Positions 8,576 through 17,328 are shown, numbered from the stretch's first letter. The stretch: DNA of 64,000 nt from an uncultured Tessaracoccus sp. (GCF_947286155.1 NZ_CAMYPD010000001.1:62001-126000); one strand, 5' to 3'. A program made the numbers and translations. Notes: generated by a model not told the origin, from the sequence alone.

Positions 8576-9207
8576 TTGAAGCCAACCTGTACTCCATACG
8601 TCACGCCATGGTGCAGGATCTTCATCTGATTTTATTATCAAGTATTTGTGCTGCGGCATCTATATTCACCAGCGCGATACTGGCGCCTACGGTTCCCGCT
8701 GTGATCGTTCCTTTCGTAACGAGCCTACTCACGATTCCGCCATTTGCTGCCCTGACTCGCCTCGCAGTTGGGTGGGTGTCTGATGTCGATCGCTCGGTGC
8801 GAACATGGATTATTCAGTGTTTTAGGGATATTCCACGCCAGATCGTGCGATGTATCCCACTTCCGACTAGCATCGCGTTGCTCATTCTTGCTCTTTCGGA
8901 TAGAAGTCTCGTTTCGCAATTCGCACTTGGGCCCGCCATTGGATTTACTGTCCTCTCTGCAGTATTTGCCTGCACCGACCTTGTGTTGAGTTGCCTACCT
9001 CCGAGTATTCGTCCTGGGACGTGGGCAGTTGCGTCTCGACGAGCTCCGGCTGTTCTGGGAAGCTTGGCCCTTGGGGTCATGGTAGCTATGTTTTCGTTGG
9101 CCACTTGGCCCGCGCTCATTCTTTTTACGACTCCGATCGTGGCCATCGTCCTCAGCTTTGGGATCTTGAAAGGCCTTCCTCTCGTCTTAACTAATGAATC
9201 AGTATAA
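8572..9207 (+). CDS. DUF624 (YesL-like) membrane protein
   Basis: A 211-residue protein with about five membrane helices (for example LILLSSICAAASIFTSAIL and ALGVMVAMFSLATWPALILF). The segment ALTRLAVGWVSDVDRSVRTWIIQCFRD fits the DUF624/YesL family, which frequently accompanies CUT1 sugar transporters in Firmicutes and Actinomycetota. The family's role is unproven; it may assist or regulate transport. It is embedded in the operon through a four-base overlap with the permease and a nine-base gap before the GH116 gene. The family call rests on context and topology more than on a sharp motif. Confidence 0.65.
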   Translation: MIEANLYSIRHAMVQDLHLILLSSICAAASIFTSAILAPTVPAVIVPFVTSLLTIPPFAALTRLAVGWVSDVDRSVRTWIIQCFRDIPRQIVRCIPLPTSIALLILALSDRSLVSQFALGPAIGFTVLSAVFACTDLVLSCLPPSIRPGTWAVASRRAPAVLGSLALGVMVAMFSLATWPALILFTTPIVAIVLSFGILKGLPLVLTNESV

Positions 9208-9216
9208 GGAGCCCGT

Positions 9217-11712
9217 ATGTCTATGCCTTTTGATCGTTCATGCATTGATCACTCTGGCCATCCCTTCGTCGCCATGCCAGTGGGGGGTCTTGGGACTGGG
9301 AACATGGCTATTTGCTCAGATGGCGCACTTCGCCAGTGGCAACTTCACAATATCGGAAATCACATTGGAGACCTTCCTCTTTCATTGTTCGCTCTCCGAG
9401 TAAGCTGTGTTGAGCCGCCGCTCGACGAGGTGCGTGTACTCCAAACGAAGGTTCTAGAGCATCCACAAACATCTCTTACGAATGATGACTTCATTCCGCC
9501 ATGGCAAAAGAATATTGCGCTGACTAGAGGTGTTCAATCGGTATCATTTCGGTCTATCTACCCCGAGGCCTGGCTAGATTTCCACGATGATGATTTGCCG
9601 CTCGACGTCTCTCTAAATGCCTTCAATCCATTAGTGCCCCTAGAAACTGATGATAGTTCTATCCCCGCAGCTATGTTTAGCTTTCAATTGACTAATCGAT
9701 CGCCACATGCGGTTTTTGGATGGCTCGGTGCATCCATGCTCAATGCCGTCGGTTGGGACGGAGTTACTCCTTTTGAAGGAACTAAGAATCCGCTCATGGG
9801 TGGCAATACGAACCGTGTGTCTCGTCATGACGGTTGGACTTCTTTGATCCTTGAGAATCACAATCTTGACGAGTATCACCCGGGTCAGGGCGATATGGTA
9901 GTTGCCTGTGACCAGGCGACTGCTCCAGTCCTAAGGCAATATTCCTCTGAAGCAGAGCTGTTTAGGTTCCTTGAGACACGCGCCATGGGCGTTCCTATCG
10001 ATCGACCATCAGCGTCTATGTTAATCCCACAACCGCACGGGCCAGCGGAGGTGTCTGGATCTTCTCGATCTGGAAGTACATGGGCAGGAATGGTGGCACC
10101 CCGCTTCGACCTGGAGCCAGGGGAGTCCATTCAGATTCGCTTTGCGATCACATGGTCATTTCCGAATAGGTATGTGAACTTTGGCCAGTTCGGGCCTGAA
10201 CGTCCAGAGTTCGGTCCCACTAAGTTTTGGCTGGGTAACCACTACGCGACGACTTATCCCTCTGCGACGGACGCCTTCGCGGACGTTGCCCGTAGATGGG
10301 ACGTACTTCATGAACGTACCCGTCTCTGGACAGGCTGCCTTGCAGACAGCAGCCTGGATCCAGTGTCGGTTGAGAGATTCGCCGCCCAGCCTTCGTATCT
10401 CAGATCTCCTTCAGTCTTCCAGTCGGCTGACGGTCGGTGGCTGGGATTTGAAGGAGTTCTCGGTGCCTCTACGCGTATGTGGAATGCTGACGTTGGAGGG
10501 TCTTGCCCGTTGAACTGTACGCACGTTTGGAACTATGTGCAGGCTGCGGCCGCAATCTTCCCACAGATCGAACGGGACATGAGGGAAACAGAGTTCCAGG
10601 TTATGCAGCACCCGACGGGGTACATCCCTCATCGCGTTGTCGTTCCCACGTATTTGCCACAACTTTGGGATGAACCCATTGGTGGCCCTATAGATCCGGC
10701 GCTCGATGGCATGCTAGGAGCGGTTGTGAAAACGTTGAGGGAAGTACAGCGTGGAGCAGGATTGGACTGGCTAACGAAAATTTGGCCTGGCCTCTGCAAA
10801 CTCATGGAGTACATTCAGGAGAAATGGGATAACCAAGGCGACGGATTCCTGCATGGCATTCAGCCCAGCACGCATGATATTGATCTTGCAGGATCAAACA
10901 CCTTCATGGGAACGCTGTATCTGGCTGCGCTCAGAGCTAGCGAGGAACTCGCCAAGCTAATGGACGATGAAGAGGTCGCTGACAAAGCTCGTATCGCCTT
11001 CGAGCGATCCAGAGACGCCTATGAGTCTCTGTTTAATGGAGAGTACTTTGAGCAGCGGCTTGATCCTAGCGACAATCCCAACTATCAGTGGGTCACTGGA
11101 TGCCTCTCAGATCAGCTTATTGGACAATGGTGGGCTCACGTCTTAGGGCTCGGTTATATTCTGGATCCTGAACATGTCAAGACTGCGTTGAAATCTATCG
11201 TAAAATATAACTTGCGAGATGACTTCACGGGATTTGAACATGGCTATCGAGTGTATGCAGAAGGCTCTGAAGCGGGATTATTGACGTGCACCTGGCCGCT
11301 TGGTGAGAGACCAGGCGTTCCCACTCGATATGCGGATGAGGTTTGGACTGGCGTCGAGTACCAAGTGGCGTCCCATTGTGCCTTCGAAGGTCTGCATGAC
11401 CTGTCGTCACGGATCACGGATGCGGTCTGGGCTCGCTACGACGGAAGACGCCGCAATCCATTCAATGAGATCGAATGTGGCGATCACTATGTTCGGGCCA
11501 TGGCAGGTTGGTCGATTCTTGAGGCACGAGCAGGTGTCGTTCCGACGTCAGAGGGAGACTTGAGAGTCAGGAAAGGCCTACCCGGAGCATGGCCCGTTGT
11601 TCACAGAAATGGATTTGGGTTGTTGCATCGCCTCGATGGACAGTGCAGCTTTGAGGATCGGCTGGGAGAGTTTACAGGAAAACTAATCGTTGAGGGTGAT
11701 GAAAAGCCATGA
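9217..11712 (+). CDS. GH116-family glycoside hydrolase (beta-glucosidase/xylosidase/GBA2 family), intracellular
   Basis: An 831-residue enzyme starting at ATG 9217 behind AAGGAG. The N-terminal beta-sandwich opens with MPVGGLGTGNMAICSDGALRQWQL, the GH116 signature also seen in GBA2. The C-terminal (alpha/alpha)6 domain contains NCTHVWNYVQAAAAIFPQIERDMRETEF, then HDIDLAGSNTFMGTLYLAAL and ECGDHYVRAMAGW. By comparison with characterised members, the nucleophile is most likely the Glu of FEG (Glu412) and the acid/base the Asp of HDID (Asp554); these assignments are by motif position. There is no signal peptide, so it should cut imported oligosaccharides. Known GH116 activities are retaining beta-glucosidase, beta-xylosidase and beta-N-acetylglucosaminidase; which applies cannot be read here. 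It overlaps the next gene by four bases. Confidence 0.88.
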   Translation: MSMPFDRSCIDHSGHPFVAMPVGGLGTGNMAICSDGALRQWQLHNIGNHIGDLPLSLFALRVSCVEPPLDEVRVLQTKVLEHPQTSLTNDDFIPPWQKNIALTRGVQSVSFRSIYPEAWLDFHDDDLPLDVSLNAFNPLVPLETDDSSIPAAMFSFQLTNRSPHAVFGWLGASMLNAVGWDGVTPFEGTKNPLMGGNTNRVSRHDGWTSLILENHNLDEYHPGQGDMVVACDQATAPVLRQYSSEAELFRFLETRAMGVPIDRPSASMLIPQPHGPAEVSGSSRSGSTWAGMVAPRFDLEPGESIQIRFAITWSFPNRYVNFGQFGPERPEFGPTKFWLGNHYATTYPSATDAFADVARRWDVLHERTRLWTGCLADSSLDPVSVERFAAQPSYLRSPSVFQSADGRWLGFEGVLGASTRMWNADVGGSCPLNCTHVWNYVQAAAAIFPQIERDMRETEFQVMQHPTGYIPHRVVVPTYLPQLWDEPIGGPIDPALDGMLGAVVKTLREVQRGAGLDWLTKIWPGLCKLMEYIQEKWDNQGDGFLHGIQPSTHDIDLAGSNTFMGTLYLAALRASEELAKLMDDEEVADKARIAFERSRDAYESLFNGEYFEQRLDPSDNPNYQWVTGCLSDQLIGQWWAHVLGLGYILDPEHVKTALKSIVKYNLRDDFTGFEHGYRVYAEGSEAGLLTCTWPLGERPGVPTRYADEVWTGVEYQVASHCAFEGLHDLSSRITDAVWARYDGRRRNPFNEIECGDHYVRAMAGWSILEARAGVVPTSEGDLRVRKGLPGAWPVVHRNGFGLLHRLDGQCSFEDRLGEFTGKLIVEGDEKP

Positions 11713-14700
11713 GAAGAAAAGTAGTTGCAGGGGTGTCGGCGCTCGCTCTTTTGGTTGCCGGATTCTCGTCCTTGGGTTTGAGCCTAGCAGATGCGTCACC
11801 TTCATCTATATCGTCCTACTTCGACGAAATATTTCCTGGTGACTTAGAGGGGCCTTATCGAGAGAAGTATCTTTACGAAGATCATGGTTCTCAAGTAGAA
11901 AAGGAAGTTCCACGTATTGGAAGCTACGCACCCACCACCATCCACTTCCCACGTCCCTGGGCAACCAAGCGTTGGGCAGATGGGAATGACTGGTTCTCCT
12001 ATCGAATACCGGTGGCCAAAAAGGAACCTGGACCTTTGATTCTCACTATGGTGACCAAGGGCGAGCTTGTGGTGACGGTAAACAAGGATACGCAGATCCT
12101 TAACACGGGAAATTCAGGAGAAGGTGACTACACAGCCCGGGAATTCCTTCTGGATGATCCTTCTATGTGGAGCACTGGTTATGTCACGGTGACATTCAGG
12201 GACGCAGATCCGAGCGACGGCTGGGGTCCCAACCTCTACGACCTGGAACTTGGAACCTCCTCCACTCTGCGTAAGAGGATCGAAGCTCTCTGGTGGAATT
12301 CACGCCTTGAATGGAACGTAGGGCTACCAGATGGATTTGGGAATGAGTTTCAAGGGGAGAGAAAAGTCCTGAAAGTGGGCGAAAATTACACCGCACTCAC
12401 AGAAAATGGCAAAATAACTCTCTCCTGGGATCAGCGTATCGACCCTAGTCGCCGATATATTCTCCTCGCAGGAGCTCAGGCGCGAACTATAGGGGGTTGG
12501 AACCATGGCCGTGGGAATATTATCCTCGATGTGGGGGATAGTGGAACTCCCGAAGTTGATAGAGCTGTTAAAGCCCACAGAGTCGTCGATATCGATGTTA
12601 CCAGCCAGCTCAGAGCGTCTGGTAACAAAGTGTCGATAACCGTGACTGATGATGCTGTGCGAGACTTTGTAGCTCTGGTGTCCGTGCCATCAGATACATC
12701 TATGGATCCCGAGGGCTTACGTGTCAAATTTGGGGGCAATGCGCAAGCCGACGCCTTCACGAGGCTCGCCAACACTTCAATGTTCTTCACATTGAACATG
12801 TTGAACGATAAGAACTCTGGATTTGTCGACTCTTCCATGACGAATGGAATGTTTGCCAACACTCTCTTTATCGCAGATGTTGGTCCGGCCGCGCTTGAAC
12901 TGCTGCATTACGGAGAGCTTGATAGGGTCAGAGAAATTATTAACTACACCCAGCCGGACTCAAGCGGTCACTATGATCAGGACATTGCAGCAGGTAATCA
13001 ATTGTTTGCCGCAATGCTGGGTTTGCTGCGAGCTGATAACTATTCCCAGGGGAGCATGGAGAAGTACTGGCCTGTCATCCGCTCTGGCATGAATCGACTC
13101 GTTAACATGGTCGAAGAAAGTCCCCAGAATCTCGTGGAGGGACTGAACTGGGAGACATCAGGTATGTCTCAGAGTATCTATGCGAGTGCAACATCATATT
13201 ATGTCTTGCTGTCAGCAGCTGAATCTGCAAAGGTAAGAGGATATAATCACGATGGGAAACGGTGGGAAGAGTCGGCCGTAAAACTTCGTGAGGGGATGCT
13301 AAAGAATCTTGTGTGGCGTTCTGGTGATAGTTGGGACGGGCGTCAAATGAGGGCGGGTACCTGGAAGTATGGTGTCCGAAAAGATGGAACCATGCCCAAG
13401 AGCCCATTCGCTGCCTGGCACTCTGTGGGAGCTGCTAAAGATCTCTATTATGGTCTTGAAGGTGACGATCCGGTGATGCGACGGATCAGCGATCTCACTT
13501 TGGATTTCCATCAGCGAACTTTCTGGCCAGACTGGTCACGCTCAGGACATGTCTGTGGATTCGGAACCTCATACGGCGTCCTCTCGGAGCGCGGTGGATG
13601 GCCGTTGAACTCCATGCTGCAAGGTGACCGTATTGGAGATGCGACGCGTAACATTAATCATGTAACGTTTAACTCTTACGACCTCAATTTTCTCCCTTAT
13701 GGGAAGAATCCTTCGATTGGTTGGGACAATGAAGCCGACTATGCTGAATGGTCACCAAATCTGATTGTGCGTGAGGTAAACGCCGATGACCGCGGGTCTG
13801 ATCCGAAGTTGGGTTGCCCTCCTGGTGACGGCAATGGAGTCGGTTCTGAGGATCTCAATCTCGTTGAGTACATCCTGTTCCTCAAGAACTCAAGAATCAT
13901 CGTTGGGCTTGATGATCAGCTCGAGGCGGGGTCACAGGTCACTGTGGCACCTCGTCTCCCACTCGGTTGGAAGACAGCTCAGATTCGCGAATGGCCGGTC
14001 ACTGTTCGCGGTGAAGGGGCCATGAAGAGGGCAAAAATGAGCTACAGATATGAGCTCTCTTCATTAAGAGCGCGAATGACTGCCAGTGCCGATACATCTG
14101 TGAATGATGTCAAAGTTCGGCTAGGCCCCTTTGCCTCGACTTCCGTAGTTCAAGGAGCGAAAGTCAATGGGCAGTCTGTTCATACAGACGAAGAAACGCG
14201 CGGAGATAGCCGCTGGGTTTGGGTCACTGTGCCAAGAATCGACACGCAGGAGTCAACAATTGAAGTCGACATGTCGGACAGCAATCTTCAAGCGTCTCCA
14301 TCAATGTCCAGTGTTAATGACTGGGCCATCACAGGCGGTTCTTGGGATGCCGCTGATGAGCGGAGCGGGATCGTGCACACAGCAGGCGATGCGTGGGCGA
14401 CTGCTCCCGGGGGCTCTGGGGCGGACGTTCGGGTAAGCGCCGAGGCGTCCTTAGACTCCGGCAACGCTGTGGGGCTCTTCGCGAGATCGAACGGCGCTGG
14501 GACCACGGGCTACGAATTTATTATTGACCGTGTCGATAGCAAAGCAAAGCTCGTTAAGCGACCCTACAAAGTTCTAGCTAGCCAGGCAATGACAGTAAAC
14601 CTGGAACGCCCGTACCTCTTGGAACTCATGGTGCAGGGTGATGAAGTCATCGGACGCATTGATGGTGTCGAAATACTGAGAACTATTGACACAACGTACG

Positions 14701-15269
14701 CTTCTGGAGAATCCGGGCTGTTTGCCTACTCCTCGACAGCACGATTCACTAATCCCACTATCCATAAACTACCTACACCGCTGCTAGTCAAGGATGTGCA
14801 GGAGCAACAAGTTGGTTCATGGTCGGCCAATGCAGGCAAGTGGACGGGCGCTTCCCAGCGGATCACAGTGACAGCATCTGGAGATGCGTGGGCACTTATT
14901 CCCTCATCGGAAGCATCCGAGTCCCGCCTCGTCGCAGACGTGACTCTGGTATCTGGCAATGCGGTCGGTCTTTCCTCTCGCGTTCGCGATTTTGGGAGCA
15001 GCGGATATGACTTGATTCTTGATGATGCGGATGGTCTGGTGAAACTGTCCAAACGTCCGTACAAGGTTTTGGACGCTGAACCCTTTAATGTCGTACCGGG
15101 CAGAAAGTACCGTTTGGAGCTCGTGAGCGAAGGGGGCACTCTCAAGGGATTTGTCGATGGTGTCGAACGGGTTCGCGCTGTCGACAGTACCTACAGCTCG
15201 GGCTCTATGGCTCTTTTCGCGTACAAGTCCGCCGCCAAGTTTGAAAAGGTAGAGATCAGAGAGAAGTGA
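11709..15269 (+). CDS. Large secreted (alpha/alpha) six-hairpin-type putative glycosidase with two C-terminal sandwich repeats
   Basis: An 1186-residue protein with a Sec signal (about residues 1-30, MRRKVVAGVSALALLVAGFS, cleavage near ADA-SP) and no sortase or membrane anchor. After an N-terminal beta region (about 40-330), residues about 340-700 form helical hairpins typical of an (alpha/alpha)6 barrel, for instance ADAFTRLANTSMFFTLNMLN and DQDIAAGNQLFAAMLGLLRA. Two similar domains close the protein (about 865-1015 and 1025-1186). Both contain SGNAVGL, a KRPYKVL block and a G-x-x-D-G-V-E strand, reminiscent of concanavalin-like or CBM66-type sugar binding. I do not recognise a characterised GH family. 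It is translationally coupled to the GH116 gene (ATGA overlap), so it probably makes oligosaccharides outside the cell that the ABC system and GH116 then process. Confidence 0.75.
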   Translation: MRRKVVAGVSALALLVAGFSSLGLSLADASPSSISSYFDEIFPGDLEGPYREKYLYEDHGSQVEKEVPRIGSYAPTTIHFPRPWATKRWADGNDWFSYRIPVAKKEPGPLILTMVTKGELVVTVNKDTQILNTGNSGEGDYTAREFLLDDPSMWSTGYVTVTFRDADPSDGWGPNLYDLELGTSSTLRKRIEALWWNSRLEWNVGLPDGFGNEFQGERKVLKVGENYTALTENGKITLSWDQRIDPSRRYILLAGAQARTIGGWNHGRGNIILDVGDSGTPEVDRAVKAHRVVDIDVTSQLRASGNKVSITVTDDAVRDFVALVSVPSDTSMDPEGLRVKFGGNAQADAFTRLANTSMFFTLNMLNDKNSGFVDSSMTNGMFANTLFIADVGPAALELLHYGELDRVREIINYTQPDSSGHYDQDIAAGNQLFAAMLGLLRADNYSQGSMEKYWPVIRSGMNRLVNMVEESPQNLVEGLNWETSGMSQSIYASATSYYVLLSAAESAKVRGYNHDGKRWEESAVKLREGMLKNLVWRSGDSWDGRQMRAGTWKYGVRKDGTMPKSPFAAWHSVGAAKDLYYGLEGDDPVMRRISDLTLDFHQRTFWPDWSRSGHVCGFGTSYGVLSERGGWPLNSMLQGDRIGDATRNINHVTFNSYDLNFLPYGKNPSIGWDNEADYAEWSPNLIVREVNADDRGSDPKLGCPPGDGNGVGSEDLNLVEYILFLKNSRIIVGLDDQLEAGSQVTVAPRLPLGWKTAQIREWPVTVRGEGAMKRAKMSYRYELSSLRARMTASADTSVNDVKVRLGPFASTSVVQGAKVNGQSVHTDEETRGDSRWVWVTVPRIDTQESTIEVDMSDSNLQASPSMSSVNDWAITGGSWDAADERSGIVHTAGDAWATAPGGSGADVRVSAEASLDSGNAVGLFARSNGAGTTGYEFIIDRVDSKAKLVKRPYKVLASQAMTVNLERPYLLELMVQGDEVIGRIDGVEILRTIDTTYASGESGLFAYSSTARFTNPTIHKLPTPLLVKDVQEQQVGSWSANAGKWTGASQRITVTASGDAWALIPSSEASESRLVADVTLVSGNAVGLSSRVRDFGSSGYDLILDDADGLVKLSKRPYKVLDAEPFNVVPGRKYRLELVSEGGTLKGFVDGVERVRAVDSTYSSGSMALFAYKSAAKFEKVEIREK

Positions 15270-15277
15270 CTGCTCAA

Positions 15278-15324
15278 CGGAGGCGGGTGGTTCGCAGTTC
15301 GACGCCACGAGCCACCCGCCTCCG
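15278..15324. terminator. Strong bidirectional terminator hairpin after the carbohydrate operon
   Basis: CGGAGGCGGGTGG (15278-15290) pairs exactly with CCACCCGCCTCCG (15312-15324), and four more pairs (one G-U) extend the stem inward. It begins eight bases after the stop codon of the secreted protein and faces the end of the isomerase gene. There is no T-tract, which is usual for actinobacterial terminators. Confidence 0.75.
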
Positions 15325-15439
15325 GAGGTATCTGCTCATTCAGAGCCCTCGCAGAGTAAGCCAGAGCATTTCGTCACCACATGAGCGTCGACTACCTGGA
15401 GTTGCGTCTCAAGTGCCGTCTAGCCTGAGCTGTACTTTC

Positions 15440-15580
15440 TCAGTTACTTTGAAATTGGTGTGTAGTTTGATGCACCTGTTTCATGGCTCTCAGCTCTGAA
15501 ACACAGGTGGCGATGGCCACCGCCGCGTTGATGCTGTCGTTGTCTATGTTGGCGTGGCCAATCCGAATGGCGTGTCTATG
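15440..15580 (-). pseudogene. Possible 3'-end remnant of an unidentified gene
   Basis: On the minus strand a 45-codon open stretch ends at 15440 and has protein-like composition, including HAIRIGHANIDNDSINAAVA followed by IATCVSELRA. It has no start codon and is cut by a stop just upstream. It lies directly downstream of the isomerase gene, so it may be the eroded tail of an operon partner. I cannot name the parent family. Confidence 0.3.
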
Positions 15581-15635
15581 GGTCCCCGAGGAAGATCCAT
15601 GCTTCGGGACTACCTACTCTTTCCCGCGCTGGGCA

Positions 15636-16439
15636 CTACTCCTCGTCGTCGAGATTTGAGAAGGTTTCGATGAAGGTCTCGATGGCAGTTGCGGAATCGT
15701 GTTTTGCCCACGCCTCCATGCACACGGTGCCGGTGTACCCCATGGCATGGAGGTGCTTCGCTACGTTGCGGTAGTTGATTTCACCGGTTCCAGGCTCACA
15801 CCGTCCAGGAACATCCGCCACCTGCACCTCTCCGAGATATGGCAGGGCCGCCTCGCAGGTTGCGATGAGGTTCCCGTCGCCAATTTGTGCGTGATACAGG
15901 TCGAGGTTCATCCTGATCCGTGGTGAATCGACAGCCTTAATCAGTGCCAACACATCATCCGGATGGGAGAACGGCGTGCCCGCGTGATCCACGGGAAGAT
16001 TGAGGTTTTCCATTTGGTAGACGACGTCATGCCACTCGGCGATGTCAGCAAGTCGCAGCAGCGTTGTCGTAGCCTTCGCCCACATGGCGCCCGTTACCAC
16101 TTGTACCGGCTTCACCGGGAAGCCTCCCTCACCGAGGCCAGTGCCGTGGAAGTTGAGTCGAGGCTTGCCCAGAATCTTGGACTTGATCGCCCCCTGCTCC
16201 GCAGTATCGAGGAAACGCTCAATCTCTTCATCATCGGTGAGGTTGCCTGAGATGTATGCGTTCATGTTGAGCACCGGCACTCCGGTGGCAGCGATAGCCT
16301 CGAGGTCGACGTGCTCCTCATGCCAGTTCCAGAGTTCGGCGGCGATGCCGAACTCGCCGATGCGTTTCACCCGCTCAGTGAGTGGAAGATCGAGAAACTG
16401 CATCTCTGCGCAAACTGCTAGTTCAAATGGTGTGTTCAT
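15636..16439 (-). CDS. Hydroxypyruvate-isomerase-like TIM-barrel sugar isomerase/epimerase
   Basis: A 267-residue AP-endonuclease-2-type TIM barrel. The start at 16439 is chosen because CAAGGAGGG precedes it, and because a longer frame would run into the duplicated repeat at 16481. Family features include MQFLDLPLTERVKRIGEFGI near the N-terminus, ELWNWHEEHVDLEAI, LNFHGTGLGEGG, QMENLNL, RIRMNLDLYHAQIGDGNLI (metal-ligand region) and GEVQVADVPGRCEPGTGEINY, which closely resembles hydroxypyruvate isomerase (Hyi). The substrate could equally be another keto sugar, as the family is often misnamed. It is convergent with the GH116 operon and probably belongs to the same acquired carbohydrate region, although its composition is closer to the flanks. 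Confidence 0.8.
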   Translation of the reverse strand: MNTPFELAVCAEMQFLDLPLTERVKRIGEFGIAAELWNWHEEHVDLEAIAATGVPVLNMNAYISGNLTDDEEIERFLDTAEQGAIKSKILGKPRLNFHGTGLGEGGFPVKPVQVVTGAMWAKATTTLLRLADIAEWHDVVYQMENLNLPVDHAGTPFSHPDDVLALIKAVDSPRIRMNLDLYHAQIGDGNLIATCEAALPYLGEVQVADVPGRCEPGTGEINYRNVAKHLHAMGYTGTVCMEAWAKHDSATAIETFIETFSNLDDEE

Positions 16440-16480
16440 GCCACCCTCCTTGTGATGTGCCAGGCGCTCTCGAAGGGAAC

Positions 16481-16857
16481 GCTGCCAGTCCACCGGCCAT
16501 GGGGGACCGCCTTGCGTTCAGTCGTCGGGTTCAGGGTAGGGCTTCGATGAGCCGACGGTGAAACTGCACGCCCCAGCCGGACCGGCCGACACTTACACTG
16601 ATGCGACCAGAGGGGAGACACACATGGAACAGCAGCCTTACGACTTCGACCAGCCGGAACCTGGGCGTTCGGAGGCGGCACCTGAGTCTGCTCAGTACGG
16701 GTACGAATCGCGACGTTCGTACTCCGATTTCGCAGACGTCCAGCCCGGGAGCAAGGCGCCCCAGAAGCGTATGAGTGTCCGAGGCACTGTTGGCATCGTG
16801 TTGCTTGTGGTGGGCGTCGGCTTGTTTGCGCTGCCGTTCCTCCGCAACTTCGGCATC
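16481..16857. repeat. Right copy of the diverged direct repeat flanking the island
   Basis: It matches 4564-4940. It begins abruptly with the first ~20 bases of the DUF808 gene (including its ATG context) but no more of that gene, then continues through the upstream region and the paralogous small membrane-protein gene. Conservation is patchy but unmistakable at DNA level up to about the first membrane helix. Confidence 0.75.
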
Positions 16858-16995
16858 CTCCAAGCCCTGGGCATCGATCTCCATCACATGGCGCCGGGGT
16901 TCCCGTCTCGAGGTTTTGGGTTCTTTGAGCTTGCGTTCGTCGGGTTCGTGCTCATCGTCATATCGGGATGGCTTCGTAGAAGTTCAAAGTGGTAG
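16624..16995 (+). CDS. Small membrane protein, paralogue of the gene at 4707
   Basis: A 123-residue protein starting at ATG 16624 behind AGAGGGGAGA. It aligns end to end with the 4707 product: the N-terminal block QQPYDF, the invariant YGYESRRSYSDF, and two hydrophobic helices (VGIVLLVVGVGLFALPFL and LAFVGFVLIVISGWL) with a basic tail. The N-terminal half and the promoter-proximal DNA are better conserved than the loop between the helices. No family or function is recognised. The pair brackets the GH116 island, and a LacI-operator-like site follows this copy at 17059, as one precedes the operon after the other copy. Confidence 0.7.
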   Translation: MEQQPYDFDQPEPGRSEAAPESAQYGYESRRSYSDFADVQPGSKAPQKRMSVRGTVGIVLLVVGVGLFALPFLRNFGILQALGIDLHHMAPGFPSRGFGFFELAFVGFVLIVISGWLRRSSKW

Positions 16996-17058
16996 CACGT
17001 CTCGCCAGATGCGATATCCGGCGCTGAAGGACCGGAGCGGGTCATCCAGGTATCAAAC

Positions 17059-17072
17059 TGATATCGATTACA
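17059..17072. promoter_or_regulatory. LacI-operator-like site, half conserved with 5429
   Basis: TGATATCGATTACA shares the right half ATCGATTAC and the central CG with the palindrome at 5430-5441. No gene follows on the plus strand, so it may be a leftover control region. Confidence 0.35.
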
Positions 17073-17086
17073 AAAACTGCCTCAAA

Positions 17087-17134
17087 GTGACACCGCCGTG
17101 TGCATGGCACTTCCTGACAGATACTGGGTGTCAC
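17087..17134. terminator. Hairpin between convergent genes
   Basis: GTGACACC (17087-17094) pairs with GGTGTCAC (17127-17134); a smaller GTGC/GCAC hairpin lies in the loop. It may terminate the small membrane-protein transcript. Confidence 0.35.
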
Positions 17135-17258
17135 CGCGGCGAAACTTCAGAGGGCCAGCGATCACGAGAACCTTTCGGGTGAGCTCCCACGATAAGTAGC
17201 TTGGATCGTTCGATGATTATCACGCCGACGGACTCATGACCTCGTAGTCGGAACAACA

Positions 17259-17328
17259 CACCGAGTGGGGGCTCGTTCGGGGAAGCCTGAACGAGCCCCC
17301 ACCCATGTTTGGGTGCTCCCACTCGGTG
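17259..17328. terminator. Branched or alternative-pairing hairpin structure
   Basis: A 14-bp stem (17265-17278 with 17289-17302) competes with an 11-bp outer stem (17259-17269 with 17318-17328) that shares five bases with it. If the outer stem forms, a 9-bp hairpin (17270-17278/17289-17297) and a 6-bp hairpin (17300-17305/17310-17315) complete a three-way junction. It could be a terminator for the ABC-2 operon side or a structured RNA; no promoter is obvious. Confidence 0.5.

Larger units (their letters stand above)
15270..15635. other. 366-base gap with terminator and a coding remnant
   Basis: It contains the terminator at 15278-15324 and a possible gene remnant at 15440-15580 (both listed). 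I see nothing else. Composition rises towards the genome's usual GC here, so the right edge of the island is near. Confidence 0.5.

Noticed and set aside
16440..16493. N-terminal extension of the sugar isomerase
   Set aside because: The added residues come from the duplicated DUF808 start region, while a strong AGGAGG precedes the inner ATG at 16439.
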